From positions 1-55,924 of the forward strand of contig JABITN010000248.1 of assembly GCA_018700525.1 (NCBI GenBank): a stretch of DNA of 55,924 bases, in the 5' to 3' direction. The DNA is from Opitutales bacterium (GTDB lineage: Bacteria > Verrucomicrobiota > Verrucomicrobiia > Opitutales > Opitutaceae). A program made the translations under genes and the position numbers. Under the pieces are notes generated by a model. That model was not told the DNA's origin, made no database searches, and saw only the letters and a list, made by a program, of their open reading frames with translations. This document shows, piece by piece, positions 9,245 to 19,073 of this stretch; position 1 is the first letter of the stretch; every line of letters begins with the position of its first letter.

Positions 9245-10567
9245 ATGTACGAAAAAGTTCTACTTCTCGTTTCGCTACTTTCCGCAGCACTTAACGCCGC
9301 CAGTTCAAATCCCAACGTCATCCTTATTCTAGCCGACGATTTGGGAATCGAGGCCTTGGGTTGCTACGGAGGAACTTCTTACGAAACACCGAACCTTGAC
9401 CGACTTGCCGCTGAGGGCGTGCGATTCGACGACGCGCACGCGGTACCCTTGTGCACTCCAACACGGGTTTCCCTAATGACAGGCAAATATGGTTTTAGAA
9501 ATTGGTTGGCCTTCGGAATCCTCGACCCCAAAGCACGCACTTTCGGGCATTGGTTTTCCGACGCAGGCTACAAGACTTGCATCGCGGGTAAATGGCAACT
9601 GCGCAGCTACAACCCTCCAGAATACATGCCCGAGTGGCGCAACCGCGGAATGCGAGCAGAAGATTCCGGCTTTGACGAGTATTTCCTCTGGCATACCGAA
9701 CACACCGAAGACAAGGCATCGCGCTACGCCAATCCACGTATTCAAACGAATGGCCCATATGTGAAAAACACCGAAGATCAATACGGCCCCGATCTCTATG
9801 TCGATTTCATCAACGACTTCATAGAGCGAAACCAAGAAGAGCAATTCTTCGTGTACTATCCAATGGCCCTTACCCATGGCCCCTTCAATCCGACGCCCGA
9901 TAGCTACAGTTGGAGCACGGGTGACCGATTTGAATCCGATCCCGGAAAGTATTTTGGCGACATGGTTGACTACATGGACAAAATGATCGGTCGCATTGAT
10001 TCAAAGCTTTCGGAATTAGGTATTCGCGAAAACACATTATTGATTTTCTACGGCGACAACGGCACCCCCAAAGAGGTTGTATCGAAAATGATAGATGGAC
10101 GCTCCATACGCGGCGGCAAAGGCGAAAACAATCGTCGAGGAACGCATGTTCCGCTCGTCGTCAATTGGCCGGCTGCCCAGTCAGGCGGAAGAGTTGTGTC
10201 CGATCTCGTCGACACGAGCGATTTCGTCCCTTCAATACTCGATGCCGCGAAAATCGAACTACCTAAAAACGAAGCCTTTGATGGTCGGTCGTTTATTCCT
10301 CAGGTGATGGGCGATAGTGGCGAACCCCGAGACTGGATCTACATCCATCACGATCCCTTGCCCGGTCACAAGAAAATTGGCCGTAGCATTGCTTGTTGGA
10401 TACAAGATAAACGCTACAAGCTTTACGATGATACTCGAAACAATCGATTTCACGACTTCATAACCGATCCCGAAGAGTTGTATCCAATCGATCTAGTAAC
10501 TACAAACGCCGAAACTAAAGCTGCTCACGGCAAACTAAGAACCGCCCTAGCCTCGCTTGATCGGTAG
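9245..10567 (+). CDS. Sulfatase, secreted (C-T-P-T-R motif)
   Basis: A 440-residue sulfatase. I chose ATG 9245 because it gives a clean signal peptide (MYEKVLLLVSLLSAALNA); a TTG at 9206 would add 13 residues before it. The metal site is ILADDLGIEALGCYGG (DD at 31-32) and the modified cysteine motif is C70-T-P-T-R74, with threonine in place of the usual serine. A second metal site is IFYGDNGTPKEV and the lysine/histidine features follow (MIDGRSIRGGKGEN). The length fits arylsulfatase A-like (S1) enzymes. It is the third gene of the plus-strand run and converges on the VCBS gene with only 23 bp between stops. Probable role: desulfation of a glycan or sugar in the periplasm. Confidence 0.9.
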   Translation: MYEKVLLLVSLLSAALNAASSNPNVILILADDLGIEALGCYGGTSYETPNLDRLAAEGVRFDDAHAVPLCTPTRVSLMTGKYGFRNWLAFGILDPKARTFGHWFSDAGYKTCIAGKWQLRSYNPPEYMPEWRNRGMRAEDSGFDEYFLWHTEHTEDKASRYANPRIQTNGPYVKNTEDQYGPDLYVDFINDFIERNQEEQFFVYYPMALTHGPFNPTPDSYSWSTGDRFESDPGKYFGDMVDYMDKMIGRIDSKLSELGIRENTLLIFYGDNGTPKEVVSKMIDGRSIRGGKGENNRRGTHVPLVVNWPAAQSGGRVVSDLVDTSDFVPSILDAAKIELPKNEAFDGRSFIPQVMGDSGEPRDWIYIHHDPLPGHKKIGRSIACWIQDKRYKLYDDTRNNRFHDFITDPEELYPIDLVTTNAETKAAHGKLRTALASLDR

Positions 10568-10590
10568 CAGACAGGTTCAGTGATTGAAAA

Positions 10591-11784
10591 CTAATTCAGC
10601 TGATTCCAGTAGATGATTACGTTTTTGGTAGAGCGACCGGATGCGACCAAATCCAGATCGCCGTCCCCGTCCAAATCGGAAACCTTAATATCTTCAGCAG
10701 CCATCGCGTCATCATCGACAACGTGCGTAGTCCACTTTTCGTTTGAACCAGGTTCGTAGAGCCGAATTCCGACACGCTTTCTAGAATCTCGATTACGCCA
10801 TCCTGCGACAACTTGCAAGGTGCCCGTTCCCAAAACATCAGCCACTGCAAGAGCATGACCTTGGTTTAAACTATCATCAAGAACCGTACGTTTCCAATTC
10901 TCGCCATTTCTCTCGTAGCACACGACGTTGTTTCCGTGCATAGGTTCAATTGTCGCCACAGTTTGAGGCGCTCCATTAATACTCAACTTGCCCAGTCGGA
11001 TTTCACCCGCTCCATTCGAGAGCGATTCGCTTTTCCTGGATTTCCATTTTCCGTCAACTTGACGGGCCAGAACCAAACCTTCGTCTCCTGCAATAACCAG
11101 ACTTTCGCCAGTATTACTAGATCCTTGGAATAAATCGAAGTTGTGCGTTTTGTGCAGTTCGTCATTGACCACGCTTCGCTCCCAGGAAGCCGTGTAAGGA
11201 TCATTGCCCGCATAGTATACTTGGATACGTGTGCCATTTTCACCCACCCCGCCTTTGTTTCCCCGCCCGTGCAATGGAGCGACGACGATTGAATAACCAG
11301 CTTCCATCTTAACCCAATACATCCGATGCGTCGTAGGATCATGAGGCAGTTTCTTCGGTTGGATATTTCCGAGGGATCCTACGAACCAAACGCCTCCCGA
11401 TTTTTCCGAATCGGAGGTTTCGCCTGGATTCCAATTAGTTCCCACCGCCACCTCAACCTTGCCATCGCCGTCGATATCGCGAGCCGCTATACAAACGTTG
11501 TCTCTCATGGACTCGCGAGCATCGCCTTCGGCAACCGACCAGAATAGGTGGCGCTCCCAGCTCGGATTCTCATACCAGAAAAAATCCTGTTTATCAGCCA
11601 AGAGGATATCTTTCTTTCCATCGCCATTGACATCGCCAATTGCCAAACCATAACCGATTTTTATATCGTCATCTATAATCTGCGCCTTGAGATTGAGATC
11701 CGCCGCAACGGCATTGCTCAAGATTACGCTAACGAACGCATAAAGGGAAATCGCGCCTCTGGGAATCGGGGTTATATTCATCAT
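10591..11784 (-). CDS. VCBS/FG-GAP repeat secreted protein
   Basis: A 397-residue protein with a signal peptide ending near AVAA (residue 28). Several FG-GAP type calcium loops are visible: [27 protein letters not shown] and, near the C-terminus, [14 protein letters not shown]. These indicate a seven-bladed beta-propeller, a fold used for binding glycans or proteins outside the cell. The first codon pair is ATGATG, and the start overlaps the stop of the upstream sulfatase, so the two genes are translationally coupled. It is the last gene of the minus-strand catabolic run. Its function is probably ligand binding or a lyase-like propeller; no catalytic motif is recognisable. Confidence 0.82.
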   Translation of the reverse strand: MMNITPIPRGAISLYAFVSVILSNAVAADLNLKAQIIDDDIKIGYGLAIGDVNGDGKKDILLADKQDFFWYENPSWERHLFWSVAEGDARESMRDNVCIAARDIDGDGKVEVAVGTNWNPGETSDSEKSGGVWFVGSLGNIQPKKLPHDPTTHRMYWVKMEAGYSIVVAPLHGRGNKGGVGENGTRIQVYYAGNDPYTASWERSVVNDELHKTHNFDLFQGSSNTGESLVIAGDEGLVLARQVDGKWKSRKSESLSNGAGEIRLGKLSINGAPQTVATIEPMHGNNVVCYERNGENWKRTVLDDSLNQGHALAVADVLGTGTLQVVAGWRNRDSRKRVGIRLYEPGSNEKWTTHVVDDDAMAAEDIKVSDLDGDGDLDLVASGRSTKNVIIYWNQLN

Positions 11785-13394
11785 CTATTCTGGAACTGGC
11801 GCTTGTTGATCTCAGTCGAGTGATAGTACATATTTACGTTCTCTAAACTTTGCCGTTCAATTTTAGGGAGATCGTAATTATCCCTGGATGTCTCGAGCTC
11901 CCGATGCATGCGAGCTACGATCTTAGCGTATTCAGGGTTCTTATACTGGTTCTTCATCTCTTTCGGGTCGGTACTCAGATCGTATAGCTCCCACTCTTTT
12001 AGATCATAGAAATTCATCAGCTTATATCGACCATCGTAGATACCTTCGTGGCGCTGAACCATGTGCCAGCCCGGATATTCGTAGTAGTGATAGTAGTGAG
12101 TCGATCGCCAGTCGCTAGGACGCTTCCCCTTCATGATGTCTACTAAACTTGCACCTTGCATACCCTTGGGGATTTTTGCTCCTGCAATGTCTAAGAATGT
12201 TTCGGCAAAATCCAAATTCGAAACCAAATCTGAAGTTACGCTTCCCGGTTTGATTACGCCAGGCCAGCTAGCGATTAAAGGCGTACGATACGATTCGTCA
12301 TACATGAAACGCTTATCGAACCAACCATGCTCTCCAAGATAGAATCCCTGATCCGAAGAATAGATGAAAACAGTGCTGACGCCCAAATCGAGTTTCTCCA
12401 AATGTTTTCTTAAATCGCCGATGCTATCATCAACTGATTTAATACAACGTAAATAGTCTTTCAAGTAGCGTTGATATTTCCAGCGAACAAGCTCCTCGCC
12501 TTTTAGGTTCGCCTGAATGAAAACCTCATTCTTTTCGCTGTAAGCAGCCATCCAGTTCATTCTTTGCTTTGGAGTCATTCGGTCCAATGTTTGAAGCGTG
12601 AACCGGTTCGTGTGATCGAGAGCATCGACTTTCAAATCATTCGCCATGTTCATCGTTTTCTCGATTGACATGTCTTGATCGCGGGCAGCTCCGCCACGTC
12701 CTTCATAGTTGTCGAACAAAGTATCAGGTTCCGGTATCCTGACGCCGTCGAAAGCGCTTACATACTTCGGAGCCGGCGCCCAATTTCGGTGCGGCGACTT
12801 GTGCTGGACCATCAAAATAAACGGTTTGTCCTTGTCGCGCTGCTTACTTAACCAAGTTTTTGCTTTCTCGGTTATAATCTCTGTAACGTATCCAGTTTCG
12901 CGATGCGTGCCCTTGCTCGTCTTGAAATCCGGATTGTAATAGCTTCCCTGTCCTGGCAGAACTTCCCAGTGATCAAACCCCGTGGGCTCGCTTCCCAAAT
13001 GCCATTTCCCGATTACCGCTGTTTGATACCCTACTTTGCGCAAAAGCTTTGGAAACGTCTGCTGCGTCCCATCAAACTCCGTTCCCTCGTTCACCACAAA
13101 CCCGTTTAAGTGGCTGTATTTCCCGGTTAAGATAGTCGCTCGACTTGGACCGCAAATCGAATTGGTTACCAAGCATCGAGCGAATAACATACCGCTATCA
13201 GCTAGCTTGTCCAAATGCGGCGTGGGGGCAACATGCTTCAAGATGCCCCCGTATGCACTGACCGCTTGAGTCGCATGATCGTCCGAGAAGACGAAAACGA
13301 TGTTAGGCTTTTCAGCGGCAGACACGCTAACAGCGATTAGGAAAAAACCTAGGTTCGCAAAAGCCAATCGGGTGAATTCAACGAAGGATTTCAT
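11781..13394 (-). CDS. Sulfatase, secreted (canonical C-G-P-S-R motif)
   Basis: A 537-residue sulfatase with signal peptide (cleavage near SVSAA, residue 27). The metal-binding site is [17 protein letters not shown] and the formylglycine motif is C81-G-P-S-R85, followed by [11 protein letters not shown] second metal site is [19 protein letters not shown], and a [17 protein letters not shown] segment lies near the C-terminus. This pattern is that of PVC and Bacteroidota sulfatases acting on sulfated glycans. It is the only sulfatase of the three with a fully canonical motif. It lies 114 bp downstream of the DUF3604 gene and overlaps the VCBS gene, inside the operon controlled by the AraC gene (inference). 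Confidence 0.93.
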   Translation of the reverse strand: MKSFVEFTRLAFANLGFFLIAVSVSAAEKPNIVFVFSDDHATQAVSAYGGILKHVAPTPHLDKLADSGMLFARCLVTNSICGPSRATILTGKYSHLNGFVVNEGTEFDGTQQTFPKLLRKVGYQTAVIGKWHLGSEPTGFDHWEVLPGQGSYYNPDFKTSKGTHRETGYVTEIITEKAKTWLSKQRDKDKPFILMVQHKSPHRNWAPAPKYVSAFDGVRIPEPDTLFDNYEGRGGAARDQDMSIEKTMNMANDLKVDALDHTNRFTLQTLDRMTPKQRMNWMAAYSEKNEVFIQANLKGEELVRWKYQRYLKDYLRCIKSVDDSIGDLRKHLEKLDLGVSTVFIYSSDQGFYLGEHGWFDKRFMYDESYRTPLIASWPGVIKPGSVTSDLVSNLDFAETFLDIAGAKIPKGMQGASLVDIMKGKRPSDWRSTHYYHYYEYPGWHMVQRHEGIYDGRYKLMNFYDLKEWELYDLSTDPKEMKNQYKNPEYAKIVARMHRELETSRDNYDLPKIERQSLENVNMYYHSTEINKRQFQNR

Positions 13395-13508
13395 AATTCA
13401 AAGATACAAGCGTTACGAAGAAGCTGCGCAGATTGCCAATTTCGAGCAATCAAATTTTGGCTGTGCTTTATTGACGCTCGACGGGCATCAAGCAAGCCGA
13501 AGAACCCT

Positions 13509-15044
13509 TCACTTTCTTAGAAACACTGGTGAACTCCATGCCCACTGATCGTTTTGCTGGCGAACACGAACATAGTAATTGTCCTCTCCTTCACCGTGAT
13601 CAGTCCAATCGAAGGACCAATGAAATTCATGAGGCAATGGAGCTTTGTGAAACCTATACGCTGGTGAATCGATCCCACCTAAATGCCCAGTTCGCGCTCC
13701 CGCCAATAAGCGCTCGAGCGGCATCGATTCTTTCTTTCCGTTTAGATCCGCCGATATCACTGCATCCACTGACATCTCGACTTCCAGGCAAATTCCTTGC
13801 GATGCGTTTGTCGCGTTGTTCGGGTTGCTACGCGTTACGGTTTCAAATCGAACCCTGCCATCATCGATCTGAGTCCAATTCGATTCGTAGAACCCACCAT
13901 TATCGTTTGCATCGCCTTCAACTGGGGAAACCACCTCACGTCCGCGAAATCTTGGTTCTATGCGAAGGATACGTCCTTCAGTTAAGCCAAGCTCAACTTC
14001 CCATGAGACCGCGCGATTACGCTCGCCCCAACCAAGTTCGAGATAAATTAACGATTGAATCGTACCGGAAGGCGGCTTAGCCTCAATATCAAACTGAGAT
14101 ACACGATGGACTAACTCATTGTTTTTAATGATATCCACGCAATCGATCGCCCCGCCTCCTTGAACACTTACGCTAATTTCGCGCGAAAGGCATAAAGGAG
14201 TTACCGCACCCATCGGAGCGCCGTTTAGGCTGTATTTCATTTGAATCCGATCGCCAGTCAGCGCGTAAGTTCTACGTTCTTTCAACGCCTTCCAAATCGA
14301 TTTCCGATTACGCCCTTCCGACCAAAGACCCGTCACACCATGACCGTAACTACCCGGATGTCCGCTATGATGATCCGTATGTCCCGAAAATCCGAATACT
14401 TTGTTCAAACTCAATCCATACTGGATCGTACTTTCCCAGTCCGAACCTCCCATTGAGTGCAAAAACGGACGCGTATTCTCGTTGGACTCCGAACATCCGT
14501 GCATTGAAAGCAATTCGATAAACGGTCCCCACTCGGTATCATAGGTCGCCCAGTTGATCCCGCGGGTCCCTTTCCTGTAGCCAATATGATGAGGAAAGGC
14601 TATACTCTCAATTCCCTCCTTCTTTAAGGTGCTAAGTCGATCATGCAAATCGGGAATACTATCCGCATAGATGATTTCGCCTTCGAAATTCTTGTAAAGT
14701 ATTGTTCGATCCCCGTCCGCATTCGAATGAATTTCAAATCCTGGAAAAACAACGAAGGACTCTTCATCGTTGAAGGATTTTAAAGTATCCATCATTCGAG
14801 GCCAATCGCGTTTCAATTTCGCAAACCCTTCCTCGTGAAAATCGATTATGTATTGAATCCGTTCATCCGGCTCCGGCATATCCGGCCAATGAGCATGCCC
14901 CGTAATCGAGCAAAAATCCAATTGCTCGCGAGCGTTCCTCAAAGCGTCTTCCAAAGAACCATACCCATAGGAAAGCCCGCAGTGATTATGCAAATCGCCA
15001 AACAACAAGATTTGATCGGAATAAGAATTCAAATGAGTTTTCAT
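13509..15044 (-). CDS. DUF3604 / PHP-like metal-dependent protein
   Basis: A 511-residue cytoplasmic protein; the start MKTHLNSYSD at 15044 is preferred because a longer frame adds only a nonspecific basic leader. Histidine clusters typical of PHP-type metal centres are FGDLHNHCGLSYGYG (residues 16-30), the SITGHAHWPD segment, GFEIHSNADGD, IAFPHHIGY and FSGHTDHHSGHPG. The second half is beta-rich. DUF3604 proteins are recurrent in PVC sulfatase and sugar loci. Their chemistry is unproven, but the metal site suggests hydrolysis or lyase activity on phosphate- or sugar-like substrates. It has no signal peptide. It lies 20 bp downstream of the Gfo/Idh gene starting at 16285, within the same likely operon. 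Confidence 0.8.
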   Translation of the reverse strand: MKTHLNSYSDQILLFGDLHNHCGLSYGYGSLEDALRNAREQLDFCSITGHAHWPDMPEPDERIQYIIDFHEEGFAKLKRDWPRMMDTLKSFNDEESFVVFPGFEIHSNADGDRTILYKNFEGEIIYADSIPDLHDRLSTLKKEGIESIAFPHHIGYRKGTRGINWATYDTEWGPFIELLSMHGCSESNENTRPFLHSMGGSDWESTIQYGLSLNKVFGFSGHTDHHSGHPGSYGHGVTGLWSEGRNRKSIWKALKERRTYALTGDRIQMKYSLNGAPMGAVTPLCLSREISVSVQGGGAIDCVDIIKNNELVHRVSQFDIEAKPPSGTIQSLIYLELGWGERNRAVSWEVELGLTEGRILRIEPRFRGREVVSPVEGDANDNGGFYESNWTQIDDGRVRFETVTRSNPNNATNASQGICLEVEMSVDAVISADLNGKKESMPLERLLAGARTGHLGGIDSPAYRFHKAPLPHEFHWSFDWTDHGEGEDNYYVRVRQQNDQWAWSSPVFLRK

Positions 15045-15064
15045 AACACTCCCTCGCAAGAGAA

Positions 15065-16285
15065 CTAAAGCTCCTGTTTGCTTCCCCGTTCGTCGAAGGA
15101 CGCTCTTGCCCCTAGCACCATTTTCAATGACCGCAGCCCATCTTGAGCATCGCAAACCGGCTCAGCCCCATCGCAAAACTCACGCATGTGAGTAACCAAA
15201 TTCTTATCCGAACCATAGTGCGACGAATCGAAATTTTCTCCTCCTGCGAAGAACGCATCCGTTTCCCGACCATGATTCGTATAGCTCCGAATCATTCCAT
15301 CCGATCGCGACAGTACCAAACGACCCGAGTCGCCTACAAGTTCCAGGGTTTCGCCATCAGGGGCCAGTGGTCCAAAGATCGTGAAAAACAAATTCCCGAC
15401 AACCCCTCCACTCAATTGCATGTTAACGCTGCCGAAATCCTCAACATCGCTATCTGGGCTGAAAACGCACGCATCTTGTATCGCCCGTTGATCATTCAGA
15501 TTGGTATTCTTAAACGTACTACTAACGGTTTCTTTCAACTCTTCCAAAGCTTCCGATCTCCGATAAGAACATTCTCGCTCGCATTCCGAACACCGAGCTG
15601 GCGCTGTGGGATCAGGCTTAAAAACTCCCGACCGGCCGCCAAATGCGCTCATGGCTCCGCAATCCGAACTTGCCATCCAGCGAAACACATCGAAGTGGTG
15701 ACTGCATTTATCATTCAGAGGTCCACCCGACCATTCGCGTTTCCGATGCCAACCTTGCAAATAGCGACTGTAGGGAATGATCGAACGCAGTAGAATCATC
15801 TGCAGGGAACCGACAGCACCCCCATCCAATAACTCCTTCATTTTCAACCAGGACTCCTCGTAGCGCCGTGTGAATCCCATCAACAGACGATTGCCAGTAC
15901 GCTTTTCTGCCTCGGCGATAATGATTCCATCCTCAAGGGTAACGGAAATCGGTTTGTCCAAATAAACTTTCTTGCCTGATTCCAATGCTGCGATCGCGTG
16001 TTCAGCGTGGGCATCGGTGTGCGAAGTGATAATGATCAAGTCTATCGACGGATCAGATATCATATCGCGATACGATTCGAATCGCGTCACTTCCACCTTA
16101 CTACCATTCTCAGCATAGCGCTCCTCTAACTCAATGGCTGCGTAATCAGAACTCGCTTTCGAGCGATTCGATACGCCGACGATCACCAAACCCGTCTCCG
16201 TAGAACTATCGACCATATTGAACCCAATATGATGCAATCCACGCGCCCCGCACCCAATGATACCTACTTGCTTAATGTCTTCCAT
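15065..16285 (-). CDS. Gfo/Idh/MocA family oxidoreductase, cytoplasmic
   Basis: A 406-residue protein with no signal peptide. The Rossmann motif is VGIIGCGARGLHHIGF (residues 7-22). The catalytic triplet is DKP (YLDKPISVT), a conservative change from EKP. A middle insertion carries a cysteine cluster (CSECERECSYRR), seen in a subset of these enzymes and possibly a zinc or structural site. The C-terminal domain includes the NDKCSHHFDVFRWM histidine motif. It likely oxidises or reduces an imported sugar with NAD(P). It sits between the MFS transporter gene and the DUF3604 gene. The gap to the transporter (78 bp) contains a strong hairpin. Confidence 0.9.
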   Translation of the reverse strand: MEDIKQVGIIGCGARGLHHIGFNMVDSSTETGLVIVGVSNRSKASSDYAAIELEERYAENGSKVEVTRFESYRDMISDPSIDLIIITSHTDAHAEHAIAALESGKKVYLDKPISVTLEDGIIIAEAEKRTGNRLLMGFTRRYEESWLKMKELLDGGAVGSLQMILLRSIIPYSRYLQGWHRKREWSGGPLNDKCSHHFDVFRWMASSDCGAMSAFGGRSGVFKPDPTAPARCSECERECSYRRSEALEELKETVSSTFKNTNLNDQRAIQDACVFSPDSDVEDFGSVNMQLSGGVVGNLFFTIFGPLAPDGETLELVGDSGRLVLSRSDGMIRSYTNHGRETDAFFAGGENFDSSHYGSDKNLVTHMREFCDGAEPVCDAQDGLRSLKMVLGARASFDERGSKQEL

Positions 16286-16300
16286 GAACTTATCAAAGTC

Positions 16301-16355
16301 GCTCAGAACTTTAGCCTGAGTATTGCATCCGAGAACTCAGGCTAAAACTCTGAGT
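16301..16355 (-). terminator. Intercistronic hairpin between MFS and Gfo/Idh genes
   Basis: Arms 16301-16321 and 16335-16355 pair over 18 of 21 positions around a 13-nt loop (core ttagcctgagt / actcaggctaa). It lies after the transporter stop and before the next gene's start at 16285. No U-run follows in the direction of transcription, so it is more likely an mRNA processing or stabilising hairpin, or a partial terminator setting expression ratios within the operon, than a full terminator. Confidence 0.5.
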
Positions 16356-16363
16356 CACTAAAC

Positions 16364-17596
16364 CTATCCAGTTTCCTTATTCAAATCGTACTTCTGTTTA
16401 TCGTGAAAACTCAGAATAAAAAGAACCGTAATCACAGCTGTAATAATTCCCGTTATATTGAAAATCCCACTCCAATTGTACAACACTCCCTCAACCTCAC
16501 TAGGGTTTTTGGTCGAAATATATCCAGCCAAATTCGAGCCGAAAAACTTACCGAGTCCAAGAAACACCAACATAAACAATCCCTGGGCCGCCGAACGATA
16601 ACGTTCACCAGCCTTCAAATCCACATAGATCGACCCTGTGACATTAAAGAAGTCGTAGCAAGCACCATGGATCAAAATAGAGAATATGATAAGGTATTCC
16701 GCATTCACCGAAATACCGGCGAATAGAAAATACCGAATCGACCAGAAGGCCAGCCCAAGAGTCATCATCCATTTGAGACCCACACGACCGATCATCCACG
16801 GAACGAATACCATAAACGCTGCTTCGGACACCTGGCCTAGCGACATTTTACTCGCGACATTGCTCACTCCTATGTCGTTAAGAAACATATTGAAGAAAGC
16901 GAAATACATTTGGATTGGTATCCCGATCAACAAACTCGCACCAAGAAAGACAGAGAAACTCTTTTGCTTCAACAAGCTAAGCGCCTCAAAGCCAAGAACC
17001 TCTTTAATTCCGATTTTCTCTCCCTTGTTTTTAACCGGCGTTGCTGGCAAAGAAAAGTTGTAGATTCCCAATGCTGCAGATGCTACAGCCGACATTATCA
17101 GTGGAATCGCCGTAGCTTCGACATTGGGGATAAACGTGCCCAACAGCATATTAACCGCTAGTCCCGCCAGTACCCAACCGATCGTTCCAAAAAGACGAAT
17201 GTATGCGAAGTACCTTCGCGGCATATGATGGAATACAATGGAGTTACTCAACGCTTCCGTAGGCGTATAAATGATACAGTAAATAAACAGGGCCCAAATA
17301 AACGTGGTCGGATCGGTCACCTGCGACAGAATCAGCATTACGCCACCTGCAGCGATATTCAGCACGCCGAGTACGCGTTGCGTAGGGAAAAAGCGATCCG
17401 CTACCATTCCAACGAAAAACGGCGATATGATAGCTCCAATTCCAAAGAGACTGTAGGAGAACCCAATAAAGGTCCCGGGCTGCTCCATGCTTTTCCCCAG
17501 GTAGGTTCCTAGCGTGACGAACCAAGCTCCTCGCGTGAAATACTGCAAGAGCATCATCACCGAAAACCGGACCTGCTTTATTCTAATTTCATCCAT
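16364..17596 (-). CDS. MFS transporter, nucleoside:H+ symporter (NupG/XapB-like) family
   Basis: A 410-residue protein with about 12 hydrophobic segments. I prefer ATG 17596 (MDEIRIKQVRFSVMM), because a TTG at 17632 adds 12 polar residues before it. The opening VRFSVMMLLQYFTRGAWFVTLGTYL matches the start of NupG-type symporters, and the PFFVGMVADRFFPTQRVLG loop is the MFS signature between helices 2 and 3. In PVC genomes this family often sits in sugar loci, so its cargo here is more likely a sugar or glycoside than a nucleoside (inference). It lies 43 bp after the Tat Gfo/Idh gene. It is the only transporter of the operon. Confidence 0.87.
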   Translation of the reverse strand: MDEIRIKQVRFSVMMLLQYFTRGAWFVTLGTYLGKSMEQPGTFIGFSYSLFGIGAIISPFFVGMVADRFFPTQRVLGVLNIAAGGVMLILSQVTDPTTFIWALFIYCIIYTPTEALSNSIVFHHMPRRYFAYIRLFGTIGWVLAGLAVNMLLGTFIPNVEATAIPLIMSAVASAALGIYNFSLPATPVKNKGEKIGIKEVLGFEALSLLKQKSFSVFLGASLLIGIPIQMYFAFFNMFLNDIGVSNVASKMSLGQVSEAAFMVFVPWMIGRVGLKWMMTLGLAFWSIRYFLFAGISVNAEYLIIFSILIHGACYDFFNVTGSIYVDLKAGERYRSAAQGLFMLVFLGLGKFFGSNLAGYISTKNPSEVEGVLYNWSGIFNITGIITAVITVLFILSFHDKQKYDLNKETG

Positions 17597-17639
17597 AGTA
17601 TCGAAATTCTTAAGCCAATCTAGATGCAACAATCGGATA

Positions 17640-18959
17640 TTAAAATTCCCGATACACTCGGCTCAAGTAGCGATTGGCTGACTTGAGATTCGTCACTTGC
17701 ATCGTCTCTGTATTCCATTTCAGTTTTTTGCCAGGAAAACGATTTGCAACCACCCCTAGCTGAAGCGCTTCGCAAAGCGGTCCCCCGTAGCTAAACGGCG
17801 AACCCGTTTTCCCATCGCCCAAACACGCATTGGCCCACTGCTCATGATGATCGATCGGCTTCAGCTTTGGTCGCGGTACACTTCGGATTAACTCCTTCGG
17901 CAAGGTCTGCGGCCCACTCTTATGTTCGACAAGCAAGCTGCCCTTCTCGCCAACCATAACACACCCTTGGCTGGGTAGTTTTTGTCCCTCAGGCAGATCG
18001 ATTCCCTTTATTCCGTCGAGCGGAGCATATTGCCCATCATACCAGCGCCACTTCAATTTCTCTGTAGTACGAGAAGTGGACGGAAATTCGTATTCGACCA
18101 TATTCTTCGACGGATGGGCAAATCCGTTTGGCGGTCGACAAGTAGTTCGCACCCAATTCGGAGCAATCAGCTCAAGGACGCGGTACGGCGTATCGAAAAT
18201 ATGAACTCCCATGTCCCCCAAAGTACCCGTTCCAAAATCGATCAGCTTGCGCCAGTTCCCAGGATGATAGAAAACGTCCTTGTAAACATGCTCCGGCGCT
18301 ACGCCCAACCATAGATCCCAATTAAGGTTATCGGGAACGGGGTCGGACTTCAGAGACATCATAGGCTCGTCGCGTCCCCAATCCTTGTTGGACCAAACAT
18401 GCACTTCGCTGACTTTTCCAATCAATCCATTCCGGATATACTCGCTCGTCATACGATATCCAAGACCGGCGCTATTTTGAATCCCTAACTGCGTTACAAG
18501 CTGCTTTTTTTCGGCGAGAAGTCGAAGCTCGCGATTTTCATGCACATTATGGGCCAGCGGTTTCTCGCAGTAAACATGCTTTCCCAGCTCCATCGCCGCC
18601 GTCGAAACCGGAGCGTGCATATGGTCAGGCGTCGAAACCAACACCGCATCGATTCGGCTATCCATTGCTTCTAGCATTTTTCGATAGTCTCGGAAGCGAA
18701 TCGCCTTAGGGCATAGGATAGCAGCCTCGTTCAAAGCCACGCTGTCAACGTCGCACAAGCCAACCACGTCGACATTTTCAAGTCGAACGATGCTTTTCAA
18801 ATTAACGCTCCCTCGTCCGCCCACGCCTACCTGAGCTACCTGCAAGCGTCCATTCGGCGAGTTCGCCCAGGAGCGACTCGAAAGGATTGAAAAGGCTGCG
18901 AAGGCTCCGGAGGTTTTCAAAAAATGGCGGCGCGAAAAGTGGTGTAGGGGTGATTTCAT
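17640..18959 (-). CDS. Gfo/Idh/MocA family oxidoreductase, Tat-exported
   Basis: A 439-residue protein starting at MKSPLHHFSRRHFLK; the twin-arginine motif SRRHFLKTSGAFAAFS follows at once, which supports this start over an upstream one at 19010. The Rossmann motif is VAQVGVGGRGSVNLKSI. The catalytic triplet is EKP (YCEKPLAHN). The GDMGVHIFDTPYRVLEL segment is the substrate-side histidine motif. It is the first gene of the minus-strand run and faces the AraC regulator gene across 114 bp, which makes it the likely direct target of that regulator. Likely role: periplasmic oxidation of a sugar unit before uptake. Confidence 0.92.
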   Translation of the reverse strand: MKSPLHHFSRRHFLKTSGAFAAFSILSSRSWANSPNGRLQVAQVGVGGRGSVNLKSIVRLENVDVVGLCDVDSVALNEAAILCPKAIRFRDYRKMLEAMDSRIDAVLVSTPDHMHAPVSTAAMELGKHVYCEKPLAHNVHENRELRLLAEKKQLVTQLGIQNSAGLGYRMTSEYIRNGLIGKVSEVHVWSNKDWGRDEPMMSLKSDPVPDNLNWDLWLGVAPEHVYKDVFYHPGNWRKLIDFGTGTLGDMGVHIFDTPYRVLELIAPNWVRTTCRPPNGFAHPSKNMVEYEFPSTSRTTEKLKWRWYDGQYAPLDGIKGIDLPEGQKLPSQGCVMVGEKGSLLVEHKSGPQTLPKELIRSVPRPKLKPIDHHEQWANACLGDGKTGSPFSYGGPLCEALQLGVVANRFPGKKLKWNTETMQVTNLKSANRYLSRVYREF

Positions 18960-19073
18960 AATGAGGGATCGAATGCTAGATCGAAACCTATCATTCGCAT
19001 TTTGGCGCAACCGACAAGACCGTTGCCTTATTCTTTTTGGTATATTCTGTGTTCTAACTGGGAATTTTCAGAG
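18960..19073. promoter_or_regulatory. Divergent control region between Gfo/Idh operon and AraC gene
   Basis: This 114-bp spacer separates two divergently transcribed genes and must hold the promoters for both. A TATATT box-like hexamer is at 19041-19046, but no well-spaced -35 partner is evident. I found no clear direct repeats of the AraC half-site type. The regulator binding site is therefore placed here only by context. Confidence 0.4.

Noticed and set aside
13529-14080. 183-codon plus-strand frame antisense to the DUF3604 gene
   Set aside because: Lies wholly within a well-supported gene; low-complexity, no domain.
15143-15793. 216-codon plus-strand frame antisense to the Gfo/Idh gene
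   Set aside because: Antisense to a convincing family member; composition typical of a shadow frame.
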